Shown piece by piece: positions 9,733-17,180 of a stretch of DNA of 55,163 nucleotides. Position numbers and translations under genes: made by a program. Positions within the stretch are counted from its first letter, which is position 1; every line of letters starts with the position of its first letter. This DNA comes from Gammaproteobacteria bacterium (GTDB taxonomy: Bacteria; Pseudomonadota; Gammaproteobacteria; SZUA-140): the NCBI GenBank assembly GCA_021648525.1, contig JAKISP010000026.1, positions 1 through 55,163 of the forward strand. Reading direction: 5' to 3'. The notes below the pieces were generated by a model that saw only the letters and a program-made list of their open reading frames with translations, searched no databases and was not told the origin of the DNA.

Positions 9733-10233
9733 TTATAATGTTACAACCCAAGTAGTTTGACCATTACCGCTTTTTGACGGTCTTTTCTCTGTTTTCCAGG
9801 CAGTATTCTGTTTACCAAACACAGCATTCATGGCTTTTGGCACAAGTTTGTATGCAATGTTGTTACGGTCCCTAACATGCTTTGGGAGAGCCTCCTTGAG
9901 TTTTTCTTGTACACCGCGCCACGGTACCCCGTATTTTTGGAGTTTATTAATAAACTGCTCGTCAGAGTTAAATGCTTCAATTGCCGCTTCTTCGTCTGGG
10001 CTAAAACTGCTTGGTAATTTATGAGTTTCTTCTTGGCAGTTTTTTTGGGTTGATGATTTGCCAAATGGGCTGCCAAAGAAAGCCATAACAGGACCTGCTT
10101 TAACTTTACCAAAAGTACCACCCTTGTTTTTTTTAGATAATGGTATAGATATACCTGTACCACCTTTCCATAGGCTTAAACGAGTGCCACTTTTACCGAA
10201 TGTTAATGGACCTAATCGAAATCTAAATCGCAT
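9733..10233 (-). CDS. DUF4236 domain protein (integron cassette)
   Basis: A 166-residue protein. The N-terminus MRFRFRLGPLTFGKSGTRLS and the following GTGISIPLS match the short Gly/Ser-rich DUF4236 domain, of unknown function, found at the start of many bacterial and phage-like proteins. Residues 75-166 are charged and unassigned. ATG 10233 lies 17 bases after the attC boundary (10250), as expected for a cassette gene. The stop is followed within 10 bases by a truncated attC. No signal peptide or membrane segment is seen. Function unknown. Confidence 0.72.
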   Translation of the reverse strand: MRFRFRLGPLTFGKSGTRLSLWKGGTGISIPLSKKNKGGTFGKVKAGPVMAFFGSPFGKSSTQKNCQEETHKLPSSFSPDEEAAIEAFNSDEQFINKLQKYGVPWRGVQEKLKEALPKHVRDRNNIAYKLVPKAMNAVFGKQNTAWKTEKRPSKSGNGQTTWVVTL

Positions 10234-10249
10234 ATCAGTCTCTTGTATC

Positions 10250-10369
10250 GCCTAACATCAGCGCATTTGCGTAAGCATGGTTTGGCTGTGATAAAATCGA
10301 GCGGAGCGAGATCACAGCCAAACCAGCCAAACCATGCTTACGCAAACCCGTTGTATGTTATTGTTATGT
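10250..10369 (-). other. attC site, 120 bases
   Basis: gcctaac at 10250-10256 and gttatgt at 10363-10369 bound a long imperfect palindrome (tttgcgtaagcatggtttgg facing ccaaaccatgcttacgcaaa). It closes the toxin-antitoxin cassette and opens the DUF4236 cassette. Confidence 0.85.
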
Positions 10370-10378
10370 CGGTTGTAC

Positions 10379-10699
10379 CTATGCACTGAGTCTGTAATCT
10401 AAAAGGTGGGGAGATTTTTCTAGTAGCTCGAGTAAAACTTTAGTGGAACCCGATGGTTTTCTTTTACCTTGTTCCCATTGCCTAACGGATGATGCGCTAA
10501 CATTTAGTAACTTGGCAAAAACACTTTGACTAAGACTCATATTTTTACGGATATTTTGGATTTGCTCACCAGTTAGCTGCACATCTGGTATTGTAATACC
10601 TAATGAATCAAGTTCTTTTTGCGTAAAAGAAACCTTTGCCCCTGTATTAATTATATCCTGAACTGTTTCAGAAATTGCATCTTTAATTGAATTTCTCAT
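10379..10699 (-). CDS. XRE-family antitoxin
   Basis: A 106-residue protein with a C-terminal helix-turn-helix (about residues 43-98: LTGEQIQNIRKNMSLSQSVF, then LLNVSASSVRQWEQGKRKPS). This is the layout of HigA/NadS-type antitoxins that bind DNA and neutralise a RelE-fold toxin. Its ATG overlaps the stop of the upstream toxin gene by four bases (ATGA), so the two are translationally coupled in toxin-first order, common for HigBA-like pairs. The N-terminal 40 residues probably wrap the toxin. The stop is 10 bases from an attC site, as expected in a cassette. Confidence 0.86.
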   Translation of the reverse strand: MRNSIKDAISETVQDIINTGAKVSFTQKELDSLGITIPDVQLTGEQIQNIRKNMSLSQSVFAKLLNVSASSVRQWEQGKRKPSGSTKVLLELLEKSPHLLDYRLSA

Positions 10700-11070
10700 T
10701 TTGACACCTCTATATCAAACAATATTTTTTCATCAACAAAATGAGTGAGTTTATCTTTGTTCAAAGCCAGCAGGTCATTACCCAATTTCTTAAAATGCTG
10801 CAATTCAGAAGCACTAATATTTTCTCTTTCGTTTTTCGCAAAACCATATAAAAAAATCGCTCGATCATTTTCTCGATACACAACGATAGTTCTAAATCCC
10901 GAACTCTTCCCACTATGCGATTTTTTTACCCTAATTTTAAATAGGTGGTTGCCCAAATCTGAACTGGATAACCCCGCTTCCATATTTGCCACAGCCTCAA
11001 TCAAATCCTGATCTTTCAGGTTAGATTTTTTAGACCACTTCTTAAACCATTTAGTGCAAAATACACTCAT
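10696..11070 (-). CDS. RelE/HigB-family toxin
   Basis: A 124-residue RelE-fold protein. The core is GLSSSDLGNHLFKIRVKKSH, GFRTIVVYRENDRAIFLYGF and FAKNERENISASEL, matching RelE-type mRNA interferases that cleave mRNA on the ribosome. It starts at ATG 11070 and overlaps the antitoxin by four bases. A 70-base AT-rich leader separates it from the attC boundary near 11144. TTGTAT (minus strand) and a TATAGT-like box suggest its own promoter, as is usual for toxin-antitoxin cassettes, which help stabilise large integron arrays. Confidence 0.85.
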   Translation of the reverse strand: MSVFCTKWFKKWSKKSNLKDQDLIEAVANMEAGLSSSDLGNHLFKIRVKKSHSGKSSGFRTIVVYRENDRAIFLYGFAKNERENISASELQHFKKLGNDLLALNKDKLTHFVDEKILFDIEVSK

Positions 11071-11143
11071 GGATTAACTATAGCACAATGTGATACAGAG
11101 GCAAATACAATTCATTAAGTCATTGTTTTTATATGATTTATAG

Positions 11144-11231
11144 GCATAATGCTTTAGATAAGCGGCGTTTCCTCAGACCCAACGCGTAGCGCCACAAGAG
11201 CGTAAACGCCGCTTGATCTAAATGGTTAGAT
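11144..11231 (-). other. attC site, 88 bases
   Basis: gcataat at 11144-11150 (one base off consensus on the minus strand, ATTATGC) and gttagat at 11225-11231 enclose facing arms agataagcggcgttt and aaacgccgcttgatct. It opens the RelE/XRE cassette. Confidence 0.78.
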
Positions 11232-11686
11232 TCGCCGCTTCTCTAAACTCTCCGGGCTATTAGATTCGCCGCCTCAGCGCTATGGCCATTCAATGGGCTT
11301 TTTCTTTCCTGGGCAACCCGGCCAGCACCCGTTTTTTTGCATTTCAACATGTCGCCACTGACTTCACAATCCACCATTATTTTCCTTCGGGCACAGTCGA
11401 TCCCCATGATTCAAATGATCATGTTTTAACCGCTAACAAAAAAAGTGGGTGTCCTATTTGATGGTAATTTGCTGATGCATATACAGCAGAACGCGCATGA
11501 AGGGAGTTAACTGAACCCGAATCAAAATCGTGCTGACTATGTTTATGTTTGTCTTGTTTATTGTATATATAGATGTCTTCGATTACGCCAGGGTAGTGAA
11601 GATTTTCATAACGTGCTCTTTTTGTATGTCCGGGGAAAAAGAGTCCTGAAGGGAGTGCAGTGCAATAGCTAAATGAGATGCCGCTT
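11232..11686. other. Geneless cassette remnant with a RAYT end
   Basis: I see no convincing gene. A RAYT-end sequence, aaagtgggtgtcctatttg, lies at 11442-11460 and probably marks an old insertion. On the minus strand, 11407 downwards reads MGIDCARRKIMVDCEV, faintly like the start of an IS110-type transposase, but the frame closes soon after. The segment is best seen as decayed mobile DNA. Confidence 0.45.
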
Positions 11687-11687
11687 G

Positions 11688-12002
11688 TTAGGCCATTTTT
11701 GGCAAATGATGAAAACCCTTAATTGCCTTAAGCTCTGCTTTTTCAGCTTCTTGAGCCTTATATAAATCACAACGCACTTGTAGGTTTAGCCAATAGTCAG
11801 CCGATACACCGAAGAACTTAGCTAGCCTTAATGCTGTGCTTGGAGTTACCCCCCTCTTTTGATTTATTAATTCATTTACCCGTTGATATGGCACATGAAT
11901 AGCATCAGCCAAATCTCTCTGACTAATTTCCATTGGAACCAAAAATTCTTCCTTTAGTATTTCACCTGGGTGAGTAGGCTCTCTATGGGTTGGTATTCTC
12001 AT
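11688..12002 (-). CDS. higA: HigA-family antitoxin
   Basis: The 104-residue product has the HigA signature THPGEILKEEFLVPMEISQR, then an XRE helix-turn-helix (LADAIHVPYQRVNELINQKR), and STALRLAKFFGVSADYWLNL. It should bind HigB and repress the operon. It follows higB after 15 bases. Its stop codon TAA is part of a GCCTAAC box (11687-11693) that looks like the start of an attC whose other half has decayed, so gene and recombination site abut exactly. Confidence 0.92.
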   Translation of the reverse strand: MRIPTHREPTHPGEILKEEFLVPMEISQRDLADAIHVPYQRVNELINQKRGVTPSTALRLAKFFGVSADYWLNLQVRCDLYKAQEAEKAELKAIKGFHHLPKMA

Positions 12003-12017
12003 AATTTAGTACCTCGA

Positions 12018-12311
12018 TTAATGATAATCAGTTATTTCTACATCCATTGGACCAGCTTTGCTCCATTTGAAACAAACCCTATATTGCTCATTAATACGTA
12101 TGCTAAATTCTCCTTTCCTATTACCCGAAAGGGACTCAAGGCGATTACCCGGAGGAACCTTCAGCTCCTCTAAAGTAACAACTGAATCTAGCTGATCAAG
12201 CTTTCTGAAAACCACCCGCCAAAGCGATCTTGGACATAGCTTCCTGGCATCCTTAGTATTCTTACCATTGAAGATATCCTCTGTTGCCTGATTCTTAAAT
12301 GAGACTATCAT
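12018..12311 (-). CDS. higB: HigB-family toxin
   Basis: A 97-residue HigB/RelE-family mRNA interferase: MIVSFKNQATEDIFNG at the N-terminus, a central LKVPPGNRLESLSGNRKGEF, and YRVCFKW near the C-terminus. The basic residues at NRLESLSGNRKG are typical of the ribosome-binding active-site face. It begins 49 bases after the attC boundary at 12360 and is followed by higA, the standard higBA order. A tatagcatggagtccgtgct stretch just upstream on the minus strand contains a short palindrome that could be the HigA operator. Confidence 0.92.
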   Translation of the reverse strand: MIVSFKNQATEDIFNGKNTKDARKLCPRSLWRVVFRKLDQLDSVVTLEELKVPPGNRLESLSGNRKGEFSIRINEQYRVCFKWSKAGPMDVEITDYH

Positions 12312-12359
12312 TTAGACATAATAGCACGGACTCCATGCTATACAAGAAGATTCAAGCGG

Positions 12360-12413
12360 GCCTAACGCCCGCGCTTAACTGGCAGGCTGGAGCATTGCCC
12401 GTCCGGGTTAAAG
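12360..12413 (-). other. attC site, 54 bases
   Basis: gcctaac (12360-12366) and gttaaag (12407-12413) enclose arms cgcccgcgcttaac and a shorter partner ending ggttaaagcgcc. The minus strand gives CTTTAACCCGGACGGGC and closes with GTTAGGC, opening the higBA cassette. Confidence 0.7.
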
Positions 12414-12487
12414 CGCCTTGATACTCATTGAGCCTTCTCCCCAGCTTCATCCTATTTGGGTAAACTGAAAGGCGACCAAACCAACAT

Positions 12488-12646
12488 ATGCACTGCTGGT
12501 ACTGGGTCTCTGACTTTTGCCAGGATCGATCACTCGACTTTATTTTGGGTCATGCGTTGTACATGAAGGCGATCCACGGCGGTAAGGCAAAAAATGACCG
12601 TATCGACTCCTTTAAAATTGCCAAACTGATGCGAGGAGGTCAATAG
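12488..12646 (+). pseudogene. IS110-family transposase fragment
   Basis: A 52-codon frame reads MHCWYWVSDFCQDRSLDFIL, then GHALYMKAIHGGKAKNDRID and SFKIAKLMRGG. This is the conserved N-terminal DEDD RuvC-like portion of IS110-type transposases (HALYMKAIHGGKAKND). It ends in TAG exactly where a RAYT end (12645) begins, so the rest was lost. Resemblance begins at about 12488. Confidence 0.78.
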
Positions 12647-12841
12647 TTAAAGTGGGTGTCCTATTTGGCATTTGTTTCCAGGCATATGCCGCAGCACTGA
12701 CCATCTTGCCCCGAAAGTGGCGTGACAGGGCTCTGACAGGAAACAGGTAGTTGCTTTTTGCCGGGTGCCATTCTGGCTGTACTGGCGGTTGTTGATCGGC
12801 GGCGTCCTGATCTGTCTAGTTAAAGTGGGTGTCCTATTTGG
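12645..12841 (+). repeat. Two solo RAYT ends flanking a 150-base spacer
   Basis: Identical copies of aaagtgggtgtcctatttgg (extended by agtt) lie at 12645-12668 and 12818-12841. They match the right end of the RAYT element at 15694-15717. The spacer shows no gene. Direct copies like these look like non-autonomous or abortive insertions. Confidence 0.75.
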
Positions 12842-13050
12842 TGAAGACAAACATCTGATCAAGAAATTTTGTTTGAGCCCAACTTAGCGTGCCGGTATAA
12901 TGCCAGCCATTCTGGCTGCATCAAACCATTGATTTAGCGTCAAAAAACAATTTCATGTAGTTGATTGTAACAATATACTTATTACCATTGTCGGTGATTT
13001 TGAAAAAATAATCTGGGTTGTGACTATTTTTTAATTTTCAGAGAAACTTC
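12842..13050 (+). promoter_or_regulatory. Leader of the Tse2-like/hcp operon
   Basis: An AT-rich leader. TTGATT at 12929-12934 and TTGATT/TATACT-like boxes around 12961-12980 are possible promoter elements. The sequence tttcagagaaacttc directly precedes the ATG at 13051. No clear operator. Confidence 0.35.
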
Positions 13051-13542
13051 ATGAAGCATTTTCAAACATTGGATGATCTGCGGGAGTATGTAAAAAATCT
13101 GCGGGAGTATATAAAAAAAGGGCAAGGTACATTTTGTGCTCGCCCAATAACTTCAGGAGGCCACCCAACGTTATATTTAGATGAATCACAAGGAACAATG
13201 GTTAACGGCATCCGAGAAAAAGATTATTTATTTTCACCTTGCAAGGGCTACGTATTGGCACATACCCAAATGGGGTTGTCATTTTCGGCACATTGGCAAC
13301 ATCTAAAAGGCCAGCTGAAAATGAAGGAAAAACATAACAAAGGAAAAGCAATAAATGTTTATTGGATTTTGAGTGGAGCAGATATTCCATCCGGACTCAA
13401 GTTTGTAGCTGACGAGAGAAATAAAAAACATTATTTTCTCACTGTGACCGATAAAAAAATGCCTATAGGTGAGTTGGCTGAAAAGCTGACTCGGGTTGCA
13501 AACGCTATGTCTGTAATAAGCGACGCGAGGAAAGCATTATGA
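13051..13542 (+). CDS. Tse2-like toxin, putative type VI effector
   Basis: A 163-residue protein. The segment ILSGADIPSGLKFVADERNK, then KHYFLTVTDKKM and a helical end with RVANAM, matches the C-terminal pattern of Pseudomonas Tse2: DGTDIPPDLK, a short gap, NK, HYTI, PAKPM, and a helix with NA. Tse2-fold proteins resemble ADP-ribosyltransferases and kill from the cytoplasm when delivered by type VI secretion. The N-terminal half (FCARPITSGGHPTLYLDES) is less conserved. There is no signal peptide, which suits cytoplasmic action. The next gene overlaps by four bases and hcp follows, which supports the effector reading. The homology is read by eye from a short block; a non-secreted toxin-antitoxin role is the alternative. 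Confidence 0.62.
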   Translation: MKHFQTLDDLREYVKNLREYIKKGQGTFCARPITSGGHPTLYLDESQGTMVNGIREKDYLFSPCKGYVLAHTQMGLSFSAHWQHLKGQLKMKEKHNKGKAINVYWILSGADIPSGLKFVADERNKKHYFLTVTDKKMPIGELAEKLTRVANAMSVISDARKAL

Positions 13543-13835
13543 TTCGTTATAAATTTCCTGAAGAAAAAGAAATAATTCTTTATTATGCGAAGCTTTTGAA
13601 GGATTCGATAACAGAAAACATTATCAATAAAGGTGAAGTATCAAATTCAGATGAAGCCGCACACCTTGCAAAATTCTTTTGGCTAATGGTAGATCAGTCA
13701 GTGAAGGACATTGAACAAGGAAAAGATGCCGTTGGACACTTTGACCTTGAAGCATGGAATGAGTATATATTTGAAACAATCAGCTCCTATCTTGAAAACA
13801 ATGGCTATGAGTCTGAGTGGGATGCTCACATTTAA
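13539..13835 (+). CDS. Probable immunity protein for the Tse2-like toxin
   Basis: A 98-residue acidic protein, mostly predicted helix (EKEIILYYAKLLKDSITENI; DLEAWNEYIFETISSYLENN). Its ATG overlaps the toxin stop codon (ATGA), so the two are translationally coupled. Small acidic helical proteins in this position are typical of immunity proteins for cytoplasmic toxins. It shows no clear sequence resemblance to Tsi2. The function is inferred from position, size and charge only. Confidence 0.6.
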   Translation: MIRYKFPEEKEIILYYAKLLKDSITENIINKGEVSNSDEAAHLAKFFWLMVDQSVKDIEQGKDAVGHFDLEAWNEYIFETISSYLENNGYESEWDAHI

Positions 13836-13882
13836 GTTTTTCCTGGCTAAAAGTTAAAAGCAATATATAAAAAGGATGGCTG

Positions 13883-14365
13883 ATGGCTATTTATATCGAG
13901 TATGAGGGCATTAAGGGCAACGTAACCGCTACTGGCTATAAAAACCATATTCAAGTGACATCATTGGCATTTGGTGTGCTGCGAGGCATTTCAATGGAAC
14001 CTGGCAACATGAGTAATCGAGAGGCAACCTGCCCTTCACTCAGTCAAATCACTTTAAAAAAAATAATGGACAACTCTGTTGCCAGTTTTTTTAAAAAATC
14101 CGTCACAGAAGTAGCTGGAAAAAAAGTAACCATAAAATTTGTTCATACCGGTTCAGATAGTTTAATAGAGTTTATGAGCTACACATTGGATAACTGCTTG
14201 ATTAGTGGCTATAGCGTTACCATTAATGACCAGGGAGAACCACAGGAAACTCTTAGCTTAAGCTTTTCCAAAATACTTTTAAGTTACATTGGCCGTGACT
14301 CCGCCAATAAATCAAATTCTCCGACCCGAGTCGGCTACGATTTATCGACGGCGAAAGTTGTGTAA
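13883..14365 (+). CDS. hcp: Hcp family type VI secretion tube protein
   Basis: A 160-residue Hcp: MAIYIEYEGIKGNVTATGYK, then IQVTSLAFGVLRGIS and REATCPSLSQITLKKIMDNS. These are the conserved N-terminal strands of the Hcp hexameric ring. Hcp forms the tube of the type VI machine and carries small effectors inside the ring. No other structural type VI gene is present, so this is an auxiliary (orphan) hcp that would need a main cluster elsewhere. It lies 47 bases after the immunity gene on the same strand, and aaaaggatggctgatggcta supplies a ribosome site. Small effectors such as Tse2 are Hcp cargo in Pseudomonas, which fits this grouping. Confidence 0.92.
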   Translation: MAIYIEYEGIKGNVTATGYKNHIQVTSLAFGVLRGISMEPGNMSNREATCPSLSQITLKKIMDNSVASFFKKSVTEVAGKKVTIKFVHTGSDSLIEFMSYTLDNCLISGYSVTINDQGEPQETLSLSFSKILLSYIGRDSANKSNSPTRVGYDLSTAKVV

Positions 14366-14416
14366 CTGAACGACCACTGAAAGCAGCAAAAGGCTTGTTG
14401 CTTGAAAAAAAAAAGA

Positions 14417-15717
14417 GACACCCATGACAAGGGCTACCTTTGTTAATGTTAAAGAAAAGCACAACAATTATCCGATGTTGCCTACTACTTCAATCACATT
14501 TTTGAATACTGTTGCCGGAAAACAGGTGTCATTAAGCCTGGAAGGCCAATATTCAGGGAACGCAGGCAGGTATAATCCTCAACACTGGGCTGATCAACAT
14601 TGCAAGACTGTGAGGTTGCTTCTGTCAGCTGGGAAAATACTGTCTACAGCTGCTTATCCCAGGGGTTCGTTCATAACCGAGTTTCTGGCAGGCCTGTTTG
14701 AGTTTGTTGACCGATCCCACCAGCCCTTTAAAGGGGCTTTCAAAGTGTTTGCTGAGGTAAAGCCAGTGTCTATTTTCGATGTTTAATCGATGAAGTATGG
14801 GTGGGGCGTTGTCCGCTATCACGCCTTTTTTATCATCCCGCAGTATATGGCCTGTCCAGTCTACCAGTTCCAGATAGTCCGTTAGCCGGAAGGGCAGACC
14901 TTTGGGCATGTCTGCTTTGAGATTTCCTGCAAAAATTAGTAATTGATTGTCCTGCTGTTGGGGATGATTGGGCTGTGCGGCTTTCTCTGCCTTGTTCAGG
15001 CGTTTCTGGATACTGGTGTGGGCAGATGATGCTGGTGTTTTTGCTATGCCTGCTCTTACGGGGTTAAGGTCAACGTAAGCCATACAGGCCATCAGTGCTG
15101 ATTCATCCAGTAATGCCTGGGACTTGAAGCGGCCCTCCCAGAATCGCCCAGTGCAGCCATCTTCTGCATTGGCCTGACGGGCTATGGATTCATTCAATAC
15201 CCGCATGAACCAGCTGATGTCCATCAAGCGCTGACGCCATTCCCTGATGTTTTTCTCAAGCGCTTTTAATTCGGCTTTACTGAGTTTTTCACCCCGTAGA
15301 AAACGTTGGGAGAACGGTGTGCCTGAAAACAACTGGTGCCATTGCTGAATCACCTCTGTCTGGCTCCAGCTCTCAGCCTTGTCCTGATCAACATGAAACA
15401 CCACATGGTAATGATTGGACATAATGGCATAAGCGCAGATATCCAGTGAAAAGATACCCGTCAGTTCCAGTAGCTTGTCTTCAATCCATTGTCGGCGATG
15501 CTCGTAGCTATTGCCTGAAATTTGATCGCTGCCGCACAGAAAGGCCCGGCGCACGCAACGGGAGACACAATGATAGTAAGGGGTAGCTTCCAAGGAGACC
15601 TGAGCATAACGGGGTTTGGGCATGGTTAACTCCTTTAACCGGCGTGATTCCTTGAGGGGATTGATGGTGGATTTGTTTGGGTGAGTTGTCAATAGTTAAA
15701 GTGGGTGTCCTATTTGG
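14417..15717 (-). mobile_element. RAYT-type transposable element
   Basis: A left end gacacccatgacaagggct (14417-14435) and a right end aaagtgggtgtcctatttgg (15698-15717) bracket a Y1 transposase gene. The ends share an inverted GACACCC/GGGTGTC core. Solo left ends occur at 9675 and solo right ends at 11442, 12645 and 12818. This is the pattern of REP-associated tyrosine transposases and their mobilised short elements. About 190 bases between the left end and the gene stop hold no other gene. Confidence 0.75.
14625..15623 (-). CDS. REP-associated tyrosine (Y1) transposase
   Basis: A 332-residue IS200-like Y1 transposase. ATG 15623 is preferred over an upstream frame extension because AAAGGAG lies 6 bases before it and the protein then begins MPKPRYAQVSLEATPYYHC, the usual family start. 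The HUH metal-binding motif is NHYHVVFHV. The catalytic tyrosine is probably in the helix with MACMAYVDLNPVRAG, where the family has YVDLNP. GRFWEGRFKSQALLDE is also diagnostic. These enzymes nick and join single strands at short palindromes. The gene appears intact, so it could still mobilise the solo ends nearby. Confidence 0.93.
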   Translation of the reverse strand: MPKPRYAQVSLEATPYYHCVSRCVRRAFLCGSDQISGNSYEHRRQWIEDKLLELTGIFSLDICAYAIMSNHYHVVFHVDQDKAESWSQTEVIQQWHQLFSGTPFSQRFLRGEKLSKAELKALEKNIREWRQRLMDISWFMRVLNESIARQANAEDGCTGRFWEGRFKSQALLDESALMACMAYVDLNPVRAGIAKTPASSAHTSIQKRLNKAEKAAQPNHPQQQDNQLLIFAGNLKADMPKGLPFRLTDYLELVDWTGHILRDDKKGVIADNAPPILHRLNIENRHWLYLSKHFESPFKGLVGSVNKLKQACQKLGYERTPGISSCRQYFPS

Positions 15718-15766
15718 CTATCCTATTTGGCTATCCTATTTGGCTATGCTATTTGGCTATGCTAAA
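15694..15766 (+). repeat. RAYT end followed by a tandem 13-mer
   Basis: After the RAYT right end the unit ctatcctatttgg repeats: two exact copies, then ctatgctatttgg and a partial ctatgct. With the end itself this makes four tatttgg copies in a row. Slippage or repeated transposition into the same site could produce it. Confidence 0.85.
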
Positions 15767-15908
15767 AGCAAAACCAAATGGTGGTAACCCTATAGTTCCT
15801 TTCGTTTTACTCAAAGGCACTTGGCTCGAAAAAAATGGCTTTGTCATTGGTTTACCTATCCGTGTTCAAGTTGAAAATCAACGGTTAATTATTACTCCGC
15901 GCACATAA
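15759..15908 (+). pseudogene. SymE-like toxin, N-terminally truncated
   Basis: From ATG 15759 a 49-residue frame reads MLKAKPNGGNP, then IVPFVLLKGTWLEKNGFVIG and LPIRVQVENQRLIITPRT. The SymE core (L-L-KG-WLE--GF--G--V-V-----L-I) is intact, but the upstream part is missing and replaced by the tandem 13-mer and RAYT end. SymE proteins are AbrB-fold toxins normally held down by an antisense RNA. A terminator follows at 15930. It may be a short functional form, but truncation is likelier because the frame emerges from repeat sequence. Confidence 0.65.
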
Positions 15909-15929
15909 GTTTTGAATTTTTATTTTTTT

Positions 15930-15967
15930 GAAGCAGGCTTCGTTGCTCGAAGCTTGCTTCTTTTTTA
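15930..15967 (+). terminator. Intrinsic terminator after the SymE fragment
   Basis: gaagcaggcttc and gaagcttgcttc form a hairpin around gttgctc, followed by a run of six T residues. Confidence 0.8.
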
Positions 15968-15970
15968 CTG

Positions 15971-16027
15971 GCCTAACGTTCCAATAAGCAGCGCGTTTTT
16001 TGCGTCTGCTTTATTGGCTTGTTAGCA
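15971..16027 (-). other. attC site, 57 bases
   Basis: gcctaac (15971-15977) and gttagca (16021-16027) enclose arms ccaataagcagcgcg and tgcgtctgctttattgg. It is compact, like the short attC sites of mobile integron cassettes, and closes the lipoprotein/amidase cassette. Confidence 0.9.
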
Positions 16028-16087
16028 CACGATCAGTGCCGAAACCGCGTAAAGAGTCCAACCTCAGAAAAACTAAAATGGGCTGGC

Positions 16088-16591
16088 TTATTTATAAAAT
16101 GTACCCTTTCCGCCGAAATAGGTCGCATAATCATTTTTCGCTACTTTCTTTTGACGACTAGAAGAGTGTTGTATTTCAATTTTATCTGGTTTACCCGGTA
16201 ATTTAGTAATTTTTGACACCATACCGCAATGATCAACCTTTGGATTGACATAAATATGGCCAACGGCTACCTTATCCAAGGTCACTTTTGTTCTACCGAT
16301 AATCAGATCTACTACCTTATATGTGCAGCCCGCTAAACATTTATGAATTGGCGCGCCTTTCGTGATGTTTTTTTGATGCGCGACCCAATGAGCGCAACCT
16401 GTTCCTCTGATTGGCGTCCACACATTCCCCCCTTTATACCAGACGAAACATTTTCTTGGTTCAATGTCGTTTGGCAATAACTTTTCAGCCTGTTGCTGTC
16501 CAGTTTCACACCGCTGACAATATTTCTTTCCATTTACTTCAATCGTCGCACTCAAACCGGGATGGTGTATGCATTTACCTTGAATTGCCAT
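16088..16591 (-). CDS. Putative NlpC/P60-like amidase (effector candidate)
   Basis: A 167-residue protein with two N-terminal Cys pairs (KCIHHPG and YCQRCETG), possibly a small zinc knuckle. GTGCAHWVAHQ could supply a nucleophilic Cys, VDHCGMVSKI a His, and IEIQHSSS a third polar residue. This order and spacing recall papain-like NlpC/P60 peptidoglycan amidases, several of which are type VI effectors. There is no signal peptide, so self-export is not suggested, and delivery by another system would be needed. It shares a cassette with the lipoprotein gene upstream (27-base gap). The fold assignment rests on motif pattern only; it could be an unrelated cysteine-rich cassette protein. Confidence 0.5.
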   Translation of the reverse strand: MAIQGKCIHHPGLSATIEVNGKKYCQRCETGQQQAEKLLPNDIEPRKCFVWYKGGNVWTPIRGTGCAHWVAHQKNITKGAPIHKCLAGCTYKVVDLIIGRTKVTLDKVAVGHIYVNPKVDHCGMVSKITKLPGKPDKIEIQHSSSRQKKVAKNDYATYFGGKGTFYK

Positions 16592-16618
16592 TATTAACTT
16601 CCTATTTATTATTTGTAT

Positions 16619-17056
16619 TTATTCAGATTTTTGTAAAGAAAAGAGTGCCTTTTTAATGGCATTTTTTGCTCTGCTCGAAGCTGTCTCTTCATAAAGTAAT
16701 TCATCAAACTCTATCGGCGGTCGCGCAGCGTAATAACGAGCTAAAATTTCATGCAAGGTCCATTTTCCGGGTTCTAGCTGATAATTTGCATATCGTTGTT
16801 TTCGCAATTCATCTGGCGAAAGTGTCAACATATCATTTAATGCTTGTGCCAAAACTTGGCGCTGATCGTCAGTTTCAATTTGGCGTTCTGCTTCATCAAA
16901 AAACGCAACGATGACATTATCACTATAGGCGGGAGAAATACCGGGACCAAGTGTAATGCTATGATTTGAACATCCGAATATGAATATACAAAAGGCCAAA
17001 ACAAATATTCGCAAAAAATAACAATACAAACTATTTCCGAGTTTTATATAAACCAT
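16619..17056 (-). CDS. Putative lipoprotein, possible immunity partner
   Basis: A 145-residue protein. Residues 1-30 form a signal peptide with a hydrophobic stretch ending FGCSN, a plausible lipobox with the acylated Cys at about position 29. The mature part is helical and acidic (FFDEAERQIETDDQRQVLAQ). It is the first gene of a two-gene cassette; the putative amidase follows after 27 bases. Periplasmic lipoproteins often act as immunity proteins to peptidoglycan amidase effectors, so a protective role is plausible but unproven. A 120-base leader with no gene lies between the attC boundary (17181) and ATG 17056. Confidence 0.6.
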   Translation of the reverse strand: MVYIKLGNSLYCYFLRIFVLAFCIFIFGCSNHSITLGPGISPAYSDNVIVAFFDEAERQIETDDQRQVLAQALNDMLTLSPDELRKQRYANYQLEPGKWTLHEILARYYAARPPIEFDELLYEETASSRAKNAIKKALFSLQKSE

Positions 17057-17180
17057 TTTTCAACTCTCTTTTTAGATTTCTGGAATTTTAATATTTCCCT
17101 AACTAAAGTTGGGGCACACAGTTTAGACTAATATAAAATTAGAGCCAAACATTCTATTTTATGCACGATGTTCCTTCAAG

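Noticed and set aside
10250-10369. Rho-independent terminator
   Set aside because: The long palindrome has attC end boxes and no T tract, so a recombination site fits better.
15624-15692. 23-codon N-terminal extension of the RAYT transposase
   Set aside because: AAAGGAG sits just before ATG 15623 and family members begin with MPKPRYAQ-like sequence.
15694-15771. CRISPR array
   Set aside because: The 13-base units are head to tail without spacers, so this is a simple tandem repeat.
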